Below are positions 26,585-38,723 of a stretch of DNA of 64,000 nt, one piece after another; the stretch's first letter is position 1; each line of letters starts with the position of its first letter. The notes beneath the pieces are model-generated. The model ran no database searches and was not told the DNA's origin. It worked only from the letters and a program-made list of their open reading frames with translations. This DNA is from Scortum barcoo (taxonomy: Eukaryota; Chordata; Actinopteri; Centrarchiformes; Terapontidae), in contig CM041535.1 in NCBI GenBank assembly GCA_023238725.1, positions 25,597,978 through 25,661,977 of the forward strand. Direction: 5' to 3'. The position numbers and the translations under genes are program-made.

Positions 26585-27010
26585 AACAGTGGCAGAAAAA
26601 GTACTTCTTAAAAATTTGTAGGGAGCATTTTGTGTCTTGTATTTTATAATCAACAGTAGAAAGATAACAGGAAAGTGAGAGAGAGAAGGGAAATATGCAA
26701 CTATGGACCCAGATGTGAAGTGGTACAACAACGTGAAAATACTCCAAAACAAGTAAGAGTCTTACTTTCCAAATTTCACTCAAATAAAAGAAGCAGAAGG
26801 CTTCTTTTCAACATTGGTTAAGCTTGAGATCATTTAACTGCTTAAATCTAAAACAATACATCTTATTTATGAACTGATTAGAGGTTTAATCTGAAAAGAA
26901 ACTATAGCTGTCAAATAAATGAGTAGAAAGCGCAATATTTGTTTTTAAAATGTTGTGGAAATCAAATGGAAAAACTCAAGTAAAGTACCTTAAACTGTGA
27001 AGTACTTCAG
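26585..27010. mobile_element. Second AAGTAC-type dispersed repeat, degenerate
   Basis: GTGGCAGAAAAAGTACTTCTT at one end and ACTCAAGTAAAGTACCTTAA at the other mark a decayed copy. Its order relative to the 24,900-25,620 copy suggests the opposite orientation. Confidence 0.4.
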
Positions 27011-29193
27011 TATATGCTCATGGCTACTTTAGACCACTTCTTGTGTTTGTATGGCAGCATCCACATTTGTTGTGTTTTCTACATTATTCAGATTTTTCCT
27101 GTAGTTTATCCCATGTCTGTACATTTACCCTCCACCGGCCTCGAGCTATACACACACTGTACAAATGTGCATGCATACAATACAGCATCTGACAAGATTT
27201 CCTGACTTACACATGCAGACTTCCTCACTGCTGACATCAGAGGCATCTGGCACAAACAGGAAGCTAATATAATCTAATATCAGAGCCTGTTTGAGTCGCA
27301 CACATCATCTCCTCTGGCCACACCAACTGTCAAACCCTCATGAGCTTCATACTGACTCTGTGTTTATTTTACTGACACAATCAGCGGGGAACGAGCGACC
27401 GTGACCAAACTTATGGTGATGTGAGTGAAGTTGAGTCATGTCAGAGTGGAACTACCCGGCTATGACACACAGCACATAAAACACCGGCCACAGAGGAGCT
27501 CTGTTGGCTGTGCAGAAGTCAAACGTATGAAGAAACATATTCACACATATGCACATACACATGCTAACAAGTTAAGCTAGGGTGGCACATTTTTTTGCAG
27601 AATGCATGTAGGCAGCAGAGGATTAACAGCAGCAAAATACCTTCGACACACTCAGTCTCTGTACAAACTGAGTATTAAAAGAGCAAACACGGCGTAAATA
27701 TGCACACTAAGTAAAACATTATCTACACTTCTAGATGCTTCGGTGCTTTCTTTGATAGTTGTCCAACTGCATAACCTTCAGCTGGAAAAGAGACTCTGGA
27801 TTGGGTTCAACTTCTTTGCAATAAAAGGTTTTAAAATTTCACCAGCCTCCAGAAAGTGGGCGTGAAGTTATTCATTTATGAGTTATAGCTGTAGTTGGGG
27901 AGAACAATAGCGATAGCAAAGGTACAGGCTGTTTTGCATAGTGTATGCAGAGCTCAGTGTCTGTCATTATCGCTGGGGAGTGTTTACGTTGTCTGCTCAC
28001 CTCGTACCTTCTGCGGCGTTGTTCTTTTCACTGTACAGATTTACGAGTGTGAATGGCTCGGTGTCTGTGTGTTTTTACATCTGGGCTGGTTTGTGTCAGA
28101 CAGGCGCTCCCTTCACATTGTGCTCTGCTCTGCGTTTGGTGTTTTAAAATGTGCAGAGACGCAAAGGGATCTGGTATCTCGAGGGTTTGGTGCTCGGCTC
28201 CTTCCAGCTACAAAGAAATGATCTGGAATGGAAAGTGTGATGTTTATCTCCTGCAGAAAACATAAAGAACCAGACATCAATTATGGAGTCGGACACTTGA
28301 TAGTGAAAACCCACCAATTAGCAACATCTCTCCCACAAAATATCCAGCTCATTCGGTGGATCAAAGGAATCAAAGGCTCATGCTGCAGATCAATATCAGC
28401 AGCAGTGAGGAAAACTGGGAATGGTTATGACCAGTATGGAGAGTTCAGATTTGATTTTCATATGTTTATAGTTCAAGTTAAAAATGCACGTGTGGCAGAT
28501 GGAAGAAAGCCAAAAAAATAAAAAAATATAAAAAAAACACGCGCCTGTTCTTTTGGTTTGTTTCTGCAGCAAAAACTACAGCAATTTTAGATTTATACTG
28601 ACTTAATCCATCAGAAAAACCTCATTTCTAACTGCAGCTGAACATAAATGATGTTTTCTGATCTGCTCTGAACATAAAACATGATTTTTTTTCTTGTTGG
28701 TACTGTTTCCCTGATTCATTTGATTTCTCTCTAACAAAACACATTCGCTTGGAAACAGATTTGTGATTGTGTCGCGTTGCTCATAAGGCATGATTTATTT
28801 AGGTATTCATTTATCTGTCTGGGAGTGGATGCTATCATGAGAACTGTTACAGCTTGTAAAATTCATTTACATCCCCACTGCAAGTTCTCATCCCACCTTT
28901 TTTTTCTTTCCATACACTCTCTTCTCAGGCAGCTTCCTTTCATTGTTCAGGTGCAAAGATTATAATTATCACTGGTGGTAGGCTATTAGTGTTTTTTTAT
29001 TATCAGCTTATTATGTAGTGAGGATAAAACAGGAAAAAAAAAATTCTGATTTGTTAAAAGCTCACTCTCACTGCTCACTCACAGCATCAGAAAGCCATTT
29101 TTCTCCTCTGCAAACACACTGATTTGATATTTGATGGCATCTCACCAGCGTTTTACAACTTTTATCTGCGGCCTCTTTATTATTTTGCAGTCT

Positions 29194-29194
<1 letters not shown>
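27010..29194. other. Intergenic, upstream of rgmb
   Basis: No gene recognised. The stretch is AT-rich with ordinary complexity, apart from an A-rich tract near 28,515-28,540. Open frames near 27,895-28,265 overlap in several phases and match no family. Confidence 0.45.
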
Positions 29195-29245
<51 letters not shown>

Positions 29246-29252
29246 TGTGTGT
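29195..29252. repeat. Compound (CT)n(GT)n microsatellite before rgmb
   Basis: About 17 CT units (29195-29228) are followed directly by about 12 GT units (29229-29252), some 600 bp before the rgmb start codon. GA/CT tracts near promoters often attract GAGA-type factors. Any role here is inference. Confidence 0.9.
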
Positions 29253-29429
29253 ATGAGAGTGGTGGTAGGCGGGTTTTCCGCCAGCAGGGTTTGGTTGATT
29301 CTCTATTGATTTGTTGGAGGAGGCAGAGGAGGAGGAGGAGAAAGTGAAAGAGGGAGGAGTGGAGGAGAAACCCCGGCCTGGCGAGGAAGAGAGAGAAAGG
29401 GAGAGGGAAGGAGGGAGGGAGAGAGGGGG

Positions 29430-29990
29430 ATGTGATTGTGCGCGTTTGGGACGGCAGAGCTGAGTGATCGCAGTAAGGGCGTAAAGTCCGTCCGCGGAGG
29501 GAGCGCACTGGAATCACGTGGGGGTGCGGATCCGTGCAGGGGGGGTGTGAAGTAAAAGTGTCGTCGGAGTGACTTCTGCCCGTACTTTGTTTTCCTCCTC
29601 TCTCTTTGCCTTTCCACCCCCTCCTCTCCTCTCTTCTCCTCTCTTCTCCTCTCCGCCCTGCATTCCGCCGAGCAGCTGCGTTTTAATGCCCCTGCGCACC
29701 CGAGGAGGAGAGGAAGGAGAGAAGAGTGAGGAAGAAGAAGAAGGAGGAGAAGCTGAAGAAGAAGAAGAAGGAGTGAGGAGGCCTGGACGCCACCCCTCCT
29801 CGCCCTCTGGAGGTCTGTCCACTCTCCCCTCCTGGCCCTGCATGGACGGGGATGGGGAGAGCCGGATGCTGTTGCCGCGGGGCTGAGCGCCTCGCCTCCC
29901 CGTCTCTGGCGCGCCGCTTCCGGCCGCTGCTGCTGCTGATCATCGCTCTCTGCTGCGGCGCCCAGAGAGGTAAAACTCACCGCACTCCCA
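29430..29990 (+). promoter_or_regulatory. rgmb: CpG-rich promoter/5'UTR of rgmb
   Basis: Local CpG density rises sharply (for example near 29,440-29,560 and 29,840-29,970) against a CpG-poor background, as expected for a CpG-island promoter covering the first exon. An upstream open frame at 29,686-29,886 overlaps the rgmb start codon out of frame. No TATA box is evident. Confidence 0.55.
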
Positions 29991-32886
29991 CCAAACACCG
30001 CAACAACTATGACCGCGTCTCTCCTCTCCGCGGTAACCTCACATCTGTCATTTTTACGCACTTCTTCTTCTTTTTTTTTATTGGCACCGATTTGGCACCG
30101 CGACGCACCAGCGGTGACAGGAGCGCTTCCTCCTCAACCCCAACGCGATCAGATCACTTTGTTAGTTATTAGGAGCTTGTGATTTGCCGTGTGGGGCCCT
30201 GACAATGGCTCTCTCTCTCTCTCTCCAGCGGCAGTGCAGCAGTCTGAGCACGGATCGAGTTTCTCCTCCTCTCTCCTGGGCCGTCATTCTCCTGTCTGCC
30301 CCTTAATGGCTCATGGAGGAGGGGAAGAGAGAGGGGAACAGAGGGTGACTACCTCTCCTCGTGTCCGTACGCATGTATATATAGTAACAGATTGCAGCTT
30401 TACTCAGGGCAGACAGATAAAATGATCTGTATGAGAGTAAATCTGATCATTAAAAGTTGGGATCAGGGCTGCGCTGTCCTGCAGCGGAAGACAGTTTGTG
30501 TTTTTAGCTGCATGCTGCAGATTGATAAAATGCATCATGAGAAATAGCATCAAAGTGATTAAAGTTGCACAAGGTAGAGTCTTGATTGGGGAAAAAAAGG
30601 CCTCAAGTGAACAGCAAATTTCATGCATTCATGGCTGTTGTTGTAATAAAAAGTAGGAACTCACACGTCCCAGTCTGAGCCAGATGGACGGAAAGGAAAA
30701 CAACAGAGACTGAAACAAAAGAAGAGTGTGTTCGCTGGAGGGTTTATGAGGTGTTTGTGAGGATTACTGATACTAAAACATATCATGGCTCATTCTCTGC
30801 GGCCATCCAGAGGTCATAATTCACTAACCTCCGATTCACCAGTTTAGTAAAGGTGCATTTTTAATTTGATACCAGCTGTGTAATATCCTCTTTCCAGGAA
30901 CCAGCTCTCTCTTTCTCTTTTTTTTTTTTTTTTTTTTTGTTGGGGCCAGTCTGTGTGTGTTGCTGTGTGTGTGCAGGGGGTCGGCTGTGGTGGCGGCTGT
31001 CTGTTGAGCAGTCACACCTCCGGTAATTAGTTTAACACAGCTCAGGCAGCGGGACAAAACCGCCTCTGCTTGGGCCTGGTGGGAACAGAGAGAGAGAGAG
31101 AGACCCGCTCCACATTAAAGACCCTCTCGGCACTTTCTGCCACACGTGCGTCACCTGGAAAGAATGTGCATTATTTGGCCTGTTTAGCCGAGCAGAAGAG
31201 TTTTATTTGTTATAACTTGTGCGTTTCGAGGCGGTCGGACGTCAGCGCTGTGTGTCTGTTCAAACGGGGGAGGCAGGAATGTCTGAGTTGTTGACTATTG
31301 TTCACGCTCCTGAGTGTCTAGCCGGGCTTGCTGTTCGAGCTCCTGTGAAGCTTTGCATCTCTGAGCTCGGAGGGCTGTTTGTGCGATTTGAGCTCGGCGT
31401 GCGAGAGAGTGCACACAACAAGGTGATCAATAAGCACTTCACAGGCCATTCCCTCGGTTGAGAGATGATCCCAGTAGATCCTTTCCTTGAGCTCCGGAGA
31501 TCAGAGAAGTTGGAGGCCGTCGGGATAGGGGGGTGGGGGGGGAGACAAAGAATCGCTAAACCGAGGCTGAGGGATTGAGCCGGTGGATCTTTTGACCTCT
31601 GTCTGATGGTGGAGAGGGTGCCTCGGGATGCTGGGGAGGGGAGGGGGGAGGTGACCAAAGAGGAGGCCGGCCAGGGAATCGGACTGAGAGAGCTGAAGGC
31701 AAAAAAACAGAATAGAGCAGCACTCAATTAGAATAGTGCTGATGGAGGGAAATGATTTGAACTGGGGGGGGATCTGACAACAGATGAGAAAAAGGGGGAT
31801 GAGACCTGCGATATGATAAAGGCAGCTGGGAGAAGGGGCGGGGGGGTGGGGTTGGAGTGGAAAAGAGAGGTTAATATTGTGGTAGGACACGGAAGGAGTG
31901 GTGTGGGCAGTGCTGGCTGTTTTATTGTGTCTATATTGGATACTGACCCCAGGGGATGAAACAAACCAGGCTCTGGATGTGTTGAACGGCCCTTGTGCAT
32001 TAGCTCCTCACATGAGGAGGTCTTTATTCTCTCCTTAGCAATATTTTCAAGTCTTTTCAGTATTCATCACCTCGGCGCGACTTACCACAAATTGCTTATT
32101 TGTATGCATGGATTGGATTCTGTCTTGAAAGTACAGCTATGTGTGCTTAGAAAGGGTGCTGAGGAGGGCGTCTTCACAAATGGGAGATCATGGGAAGCCT
32201 TGAAGAACAAAACTATGAAAATTGCACTTTAATATAGACTCTGAATGTTATTAATCGTCCTCTTTTTGTTCGATGCATTCATAGCGTGGGTGCACGGGCG
32301 CAGGGTCAGCTATAGAGCAGCACAAAGGGAGCTGATGTGAAACTTCAGCAGGCGCTCGTTGTCAGAGAACGTTTTAATCTTCATGTAACTTGGCTGTTTG
32401 AACCCAAGTCCTTCAGTTACCGGGTCGTCTCCCTGCTCGCCGCATCACCCTGCTGGGAAAACGTCTGTGAATGAGTGCTTTTGTGTGTTTTTTAGAGCGG
32501 CTCATGATTCCGATACCCTTCGAAGGAGAATAAACCCACTCTGATTAGATTGGGAGCGGCATTTAGGTACTGCGGGGCAGATAGGAGGGAGAGAAGGAGG
32601 CCGTTGGTGCGCCAGTCAAAGACACAATGTGTCCTCAGTACTCGGACAGTCTGTACAGCGGTGGTTGGCATGGACGGCAGCCTGTGTGTGTGTGTGTGTG
32701 TCTGTGGGTTGGTGTCAGTATTTAACAGGCAGGGGAGAGATTCTGAAGTGTAGTGTGAGTGGGGGTACCTGCACCCTGATTTCTAAAACTCAGAGCACTA
32801 CTGCCCCCAAATGGTGGCACCCGACTCCTTCATGCCCCCAAATCAAATAAATGTACAAAGCAGAGCTGGAATGTGTGCTGTTTGCT

Positions 32887-32926
<40 letters not shown>

Positions 32927-35900
32927 TGTGTGTTTATGTGTTAGTGGCAACTTATGGTTGTTAAGTGATGGTGTGATATCTGACGATTCCAATGAAAAAC
33001 CATGTCCGGTTTCACTCGGCTATTAGGAGATCATACCACCATCTGAAGATCACCGACTGTGTGCATTTAACGGAAGCACAAACCAGCATTCTTTCTAAGA
33101 TAGCTATTTGTGTGTGTGTGTGTGTGTGTGTAGCTGCCCATACACTGCAGAGCCTCTCTCTGGCTTAATCTAATAGGAGCATGCTGTGACTGATGCATTA
33201 GGTCTGGTCTGCTCTAATCTCTCTCTCTCTCTCTTGCTCAAGCTCTCTCTCTCTCTGATGATCTATGATATAAAAGGCTGCTCTGACCCATGTTACATTC
33301 AGAAACATAGCAATAGATAAAACATCAGGGGCGATTTCGGACCAAGACATTTGTTCCTAATGGGAATACGCGGGCAGAATAATCAGTCTTTTGGATGCAG
33401 TTTCTCTGCTGCTCATCACTGCGGCTGCAAACAAACACTGAAGTGACAAAAAGCTTAACACAAAGTGTAAATTTCATGTGTTTTCTCTGCTAAAGCTCTG
33501 ATACAATAACCTCAAAAAGAACCACAGAATTTCATTGTGAGTTTTAACAGCCTTTTTAGCATGTTTGTTTGCACAGTGCACCTCGTATTGTCTTGGTCCT
33601 TCTGTCCATAATACTGCCTGTGCTGTGTGCCGCCCAGCTATATAAGCAGTATTATCTCACTCCTTGTGGGAAAACACTCTTTATCTTTTCTCTCTGGCTG
33701 CTCTTTGGTTTATTACACTTCAGGTTTATTACACTCGCAGAGCGGGGCTGCTGATTGATCAAGACTTTCAACCAGCGGCAGTTTCTTTTTCTGATTTTAC
33801 TAGGTTGGACTGTAACAGGCCGGTAGCACTGTGTGTTTAAGTTCAAAGCTGTCCGCACGCAGTAACCTCAGTTAGTCTTCAGTGTGCAGCACACCGACAT
33901 AATCAGATGTTTCAGCTGGTCACCTATTACTGTTACTGTTCCTGTGATAATATCACTTTTCTAACAGTGTTTCTGCATCTTTCTCTCTCTTTTCTCTCCA
34001 GGTCAGTGCCAGGTGGCCACCCCTCAGTGCCGCATCCAAAAGTGCACCACCGACTTCGTCTCCCTGACCTCCCATCTGACCCCGGCCGTGGATGGCTTCC
34101 ACACCGAGTTCTGCAAGGCTCTACGCGCGTACTCTGCGTGCACCCAGAGGACCGCTAAGTCCTGCCGGGGCAACCTGGTCTTCCACTCGGCCGTGCTGGG
34201 CATCTCCGACCTCATGAGCCAGAGGAACTGCTCCAGGGACGGACCCACTTCCTCCACTCACCCCGAGGTGGTCCATGAGCCCTGCAACTACCACAGCCGC
34301 ACCCAGCACGCACACGCCCACTCCCATGCGCACACACACTCTCACACACACGCTCACGGCCATGCCCACGGACACGGCCACTCCCGGCCCGGGTACCTGT
34401 TCTGCGGGCTGTTCGGGGACCCCCACCTCAGGACATTTAAGGACAGCTTCCAGACATGCAAGGTGGAGGGGGCGTGGCCTCTCATCGATAATGACTATCT
34501 GTCGGTGCAGGTCACCAATGTTCCCGTGGTACCTGGCTCCAGTGCCACAGCGACCAATAAGGTGAGAGGAGAACTGTTATTAAGGGGGGGAGCAGAGAGA
34601 AATGGGCCTAATTTGCTGTTATTAAGGCTGAAAGAGTTTCCTAAGTGAGAGCAGCTGGTGTAATCTACTTTATTTCTGTGTGTGTGTGTGTTAGAGAGAG
34701 AAACATTTTCTGTAATGACCTCTTAGTTGCTTTTTTGTGCCTCAGAGTAAGAAATCTTATCAATGTGGGGCTTGAAAACTCTCTCGCCCTACTTTTCTCT
34801 CTTTTTTTGTCTTCTTCTTGGTGTCCCTCAGACTCATAAGCGTGAGGCAAACAGCCCAGTGTTGTGACTTATCTCTTGACTGAAGCAGTGTTGGAAACCT
34901 AACTTAGTTAATGGCTGCATATGGCCTGACCTCTAATAACATGGAATGAGATGTGTGAAAGGACCCACTGTTTACTTATGTGTGTGTGTGTGTCATAAGT
35001 GGCACTCCTTGCACTCAGCTTAAAGCACTATGTGTGTTAAAGGTCATTATCATTTAATGACAAAAAAAGACACACACACAAACACACACACACACACCAC
35101 CAAATGGATGACGAGCCGCACAAGATGATCTTTGTGGTGTTAAAGAAGCTATGTTGATGTTTCCCCCGATGATCTGCCCTCTCTAGCCTAGTCGATAGCT
35201 TTAATTATTAAAACACATACACACCCATGCATACACTTAGTCATGCACACGCTGGCAGAAACACACACAAACACACGCACACACAAACACAAAACACAAA
35301 CTCACACACACAAATTAAGCAAATAGTAGGGTTGCTACAATGTGGAGCTGAAGGTTTGACCTTGTGTCAGAGGTGGGGCAAGTTATTAGTCACGATTATT
35401 AGGGACACACACACTCTACACACACACACACACACATGCACACATTACATTAACAGCCCTCCAGGCTTAATGGCCTGCCAGGCCTCATTCCTCACGGCTG
35501 TCATGTGAACAAAGCAGCCATTCACCGGAACTATGATGCTAGTGCTAACCGTAATGCTCACACCACACCCTGTATCCACCACTGCCTCCACTCACCACTG
35601 GAGCCCTGTGTGTTATTTTTATGTGTGTGCGTGTGCATGCATGTGTCAGCATGTTTGCATAGCTGTGTTAAATTACAACTTGTTAAAAAGTCGTTAAGTC
35701 ATTTCTCAAATGTAGTGTGATGAGAGTCAATAACCTGTGTAATGAGTGAATGTTAATAACTCCGGGTGTGTGTGTGAGAGAGATAGAAACATTTTACCTT
35801 TCTTCACGATTTATTGATTAATGGTTTATAAACCGTGGAAAATAGTGGAAGTGCAGTTTTCAGTTTTGTCTAATCAAAAGACGGAGAGGAGCAGCAAATG

Positions 35901-37029
35901 TTGTTTTTGCCTGAAAATCGGTTATCAAAGAAGCTGCAGATTCATTTCTGTTGATCAACCACTGATTTAATTAGTGCTTTTGATTATTTTTCAATGAATT
36001 GTTTAATTAAGTCTTCACATGGCTTGTTTTGTCTGACTAGCAGTTGAAATCCAAAAAATAATTTCATTGACTATTATATATAACAAAGAGAAGCAGCAAA
36101 TCCTCACACTTGATAAGCTGAAAAATATCAATTGATTAAGCGATTGATCAACTAATTGTTGCATCTCCACTCATCTCCAATATTGTATCCAATATTGACC
36201 TATAGTTCTGAACTGTGTATCAATTCTTATACATCAGACTTACTTAAAGCTTTCTGATGCTCCCTCTCTCTATAGATCACCATCATCTTCAAGCCCTACG
36301 AGGGTTGTACGGATCAGAGGGTCTACCAGGCCGTCACAGACAATCCTCCCTGCTGCCTTCGATGATGGAACCGTGAGCAGCGGAGACCCCATCCACACTT
36401 CTGCAGGTGCAGACGGTGTGACGGGGAAGGTGCGGGCTCTGTGGATCTCTGAGCGCAGCCCCGGGCGCCACGTGGAGCTGCACGCCGGCTACATCGGTGT
36501 AACTGTAATCGTTCGCCAGCTGGGCCGCTACCTGACGCTGGCGGTGCGGATCCCAGAGGAGCTGGCTCAGGCCTACGACGCCACCCAGGACCTGCAGCTC
36601 TGCCTGAACGGCTGCCCCAGCGGAGAGCGCATCGACCAGGCGGGGCATCTCCCCCTGCCCCTCTCCCCTCCTGCGCTCGGCCTGCAGCTCCAGCAGCTGC
36701 GCCGGCCCAGCTACTCCTCACAGACACAAGCGTCCCCGTACGGCGCCATGCAGGTTTTTAGCGTGGAGGGGGCAAAGGAGCGCTGCAGGGAGCAGGTGGA
36801 GGTGCAGGACATTTACTTCCACTCCTGCGTCTTTGATCTCCTGACCACCGGGGATGCTAACTTCACAGTGGCGGCGTACAGCGCCCAGAAGGACATGGAG
36901 AGTCTCCACCCGCACCGGGATAGATGGAGGATCTACCCCCGCAGCTCCGCCACCTCCACCGTACTCTGTCAACCTATCAAACAGCTCGCTGTGCTCCTGC
37001 TGTGTGCTCTCAGTGTGGCGTTCATGTAA
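29852..37029 (+). CDS. rgmb: Repulsive guidance molecule B (rgmb), frame broken in exon 3
   Basis: GPI-anchored BMP co-receptor and neogenin ligand acting in axon guidance and BMP signalling. Three coding exons: 29852-29969, 34002-34561 and 36276-37029, with canonical GT/AG borders and consistent phases. Residues 1-39 form a signal peptide with a Leu-rich core. The RGM N-terminal domain (QCRIQKCTTDFVSLTSHL onward) matches human RGMB closely, including SDLMSQRNCS. The autocleavage site GDPH (D179-P180) and the partial VWD-like domain (KVEGAWPLIDNDYLSVQV) follow, then FDLLTTGDANFT and a hydrophobic C-terminus typical of GPI signals. The total is about 437 residues, near the human length. RGMB rather than RGMA is favoured by sequence and by synteny with erap2/lnpep. 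Oddities are a 13-His alternating tract at residues 142-166 and one extra base near 36,345-36,349 that shifts the frame. Confidence 0.93.
29970..34001 (+). other. rgmb intron 1
   Basis: GT...AG intron of about 4 kb. It holds a poly-T run at 30,919-30,938, a cluster of G-rich tracts at 31,518-31,860 and TG microsatellites near 32,684-32,701, 32,891-32,933 and 33,110-33,131. No exon was recognised inside. Confidence 0.8.
31518..31860 (+). other. Cluster of potential G-quadruplex tracts in rgmb intron 1
   Basis: Three G-run groups lie on the coding strand: near 31,522-31,542 (GGG, G6, G8), 31,625-31,648 (GGG, GGGG, GGGG, G6 separated by 1-5 bases) and 31,835-31,857 (GGGG, G7, GGGG). The middle group meets the usual four-run G-quadruplex pattern. 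Formation is a prediction only. Confidence 0.5.
34307..34384 (+). repeat. His-X repeat tract within rgmb exon 2
   Basis: The DNA is a degenerate CA-rich repeat that reads in frame as alternating His and Ala/Ser/Thr/Gly, 13 histidines at every second residue from 142 to 166. Human RGMB has only a short non-repetitive linker here. The tract sits between the N-terminal helical domain and the YLFCGLFGDPH cleavage site. Confidence 0.85.
34562..36275 (+). other. rgmb intron 2
   Basis: GT...AG intron with CA microsatellites near 35,070-35,100, 35,260-35,310 and 35,405-35,440. No other feature recognised. Confidence 0.85.
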
Positions 37030-38700
37030 GAGCAGGAGCGGGAGTCTTTGTGCGTGCCTACATGCGTGTGGGCTCGTGTGTGTGTGTGCACTAGAAAGAG
37101 TTTTTTTTGCTGAGCACTGATACTGAGCACTGACTCCTCTGTCATGTAGAGAGGAAACAGCAGGCTGGACGCTCACTGGGAACTGGTGTTTTTGTAGAAG
37201 AGGTGGCAGAGCTCCCAGCGGGTGACGTAGATTGTGACTGCATCTTACCAGAATCAGCCCTCTGGGGAATAACACAGGAGGTACGGCGACGGCTTTGTCT
37301 TCGACTTTGGATAGGACTCTTGACAATGACAGAAAAAACGCACCTGTGTGGGCGAAGTGACTCCCAACTGTAAATAGCTTGTCTTCAGTGCACAGTGTAA
37401 TGGCGTAGAGTTTGTTTTTCTGTGTCATTTGATGTGATTTTTTTCTTTAATACCTCAGACAAGAGGATGTTTGTTTTAACAGAAGCACTTTATTTAGATT
37501 TTCTCTTTTTTTTTTTTTTTTTTTTTTAACAAATCCACATCAGTGTTTCTTCCTCTCACTTACTGTCCTCCGCCAAAATCTCCACTGGCTCAAGTTTTGG
37601 AGGTGACCATATAATTAGATTCTTGATCCTTTCAAAGTCTGTTGAATTCAAGGAGCTGCCATTTTTGTTAAAATGCATCACTCTTCCAGTAGCTGATTAG
37701 TCTCAGCGTGTCATTTTTAAAGTCAGTCAATGTGAGTTGTTCTATTTTGAATGTATTATGAATATTGTCACAGCAAATGCCGTCAGTACTATTTTGTTGC
37801 TGTAAGAATTTGTTGTTTTTCCTCAGTCCTGATTTCAAAACTGTGCGAGTGTGTGTGTGTGTGCCTGCGTGTGTGTGTGCGGCTGCGTCAGTGTTTTGGT
37901 TTTTCAGTCGGTGACATGCTTGGATGTGTTTTTTTTAATTTCCTCTGAGAATCAAATCAGAGGTGTTCTCACCTTTTTTTTTTGCCAAGAGGCTGTGACG
38001 GTACCGGCTCATGTTTGTTGCTCGCCGTATTCTTTGTTGTGTTCATTTGAGCCAAAGACAGATAATGTATGATTTTCGTGTACAAAAAAGAAAATCATAA
38101 CTCACCACCAAACCAGCACCCTTCTCTTCACACTTGCTCCCTTGTTTTTTGCTACTGTAGATTGTTTTACTGCCAGAATTGATGAGCTGCTCCTTACTGG
38201 GATATGTGTAAGATACTGGAGTGTAGACTCACTGAGGAAAACGTGACCCCACTGTCTGCTCAGACATGTTTCCGAGCAGTGCATTGTGGGTAATGTATGC
38301 CATTTAATACCTGATGGAAATGCCAACCCTGAAGACTATGAGCCCTTTTAACATTCTGTGTAATTGCGCCCCACTCGGTTGGCCACATAAACTTAATCTC
38401 AGTTTTTGGCATTGTGATATCTTACATCATGTGTGAGTGTCAGTTTGGTGAAGAGTGGCTGGTCAATGTTGAAAATACTTAACTTATTTATGAACGTAGT
38501 GTCCTGTAGAGGAAGTTAAGCTCCATATTCTTGCTGTTGGATAATAATTTAAAAAAATGTCAGATGTGATTGTACTGCCACCTAGTGGTGCTCTGTTGCT
38601 ATGTCAGTGTGTTACGTGAGGCGCTCAAAAAACAAAAAAACATGAGAAAAAAAACTGTGTGCAAGTGTTTTATTTAAAAAAAACAATAAAGTCAAAATGG
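37030..38700 (+). other. rgmb: rgmb 3' untranslated region (inferred)
   Basis: This noncoding stretch runs from the rgmb stop to the AATAAA at 38,685. It includes a poly-T run near 37,506-37,527 and a GT run near 37,850-37,880. Extent is inferred from the polyadenylation signal. Confidence 0.5.
38685..38690 (+). terminator. rgmb: Polyadenylation signal AATAAA (rgmb)
   Basis: The hexamer AATAAA lies about 1.66 kb after the rgmb stop, just before the opposing gene's signals. A better or alternative site cannot be excluded. Confidence 0.5.
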
Positions 38701-38717
38701 TCCAAGCTTACTTCCTG

Positions 38718-38723
38718 TTTATT
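38718..38723 (-). terminator. Polyadenylation signal AATAAA (ptcra-like gene)
   Basis: Minus-strand AATAAA lies about 520 bp past the inferred last exon start. A second minus-strand copy lies at 38,669-38,674, inside the predicted rgmb 3' end, so the two transcripts may meet or overlap. Confidence 0.45.

Noticed and set aside
29303..30061. 252-residue minus-strand open frame opposite rgmb exon 1
   Set aside because: Composition is Ser/Pro/Leu/Arg low complexity arising from the CpG-rich, CT-rich antisense of a 5'UTR. It has no family motif and overlaps a well-supported gene.
36276..37029. rgmb as a pseudogene
   Set aside because: Only one base breaks the frame. Exon borders, cleavage site, cysteines and GPI signal are intact.
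36323..37428. Long minus-strand frames opposite rgmb exon 3
   Set aside because: Shadow frames of a GC-rich coding exon. The plus strand carries the conserved RGM protein.
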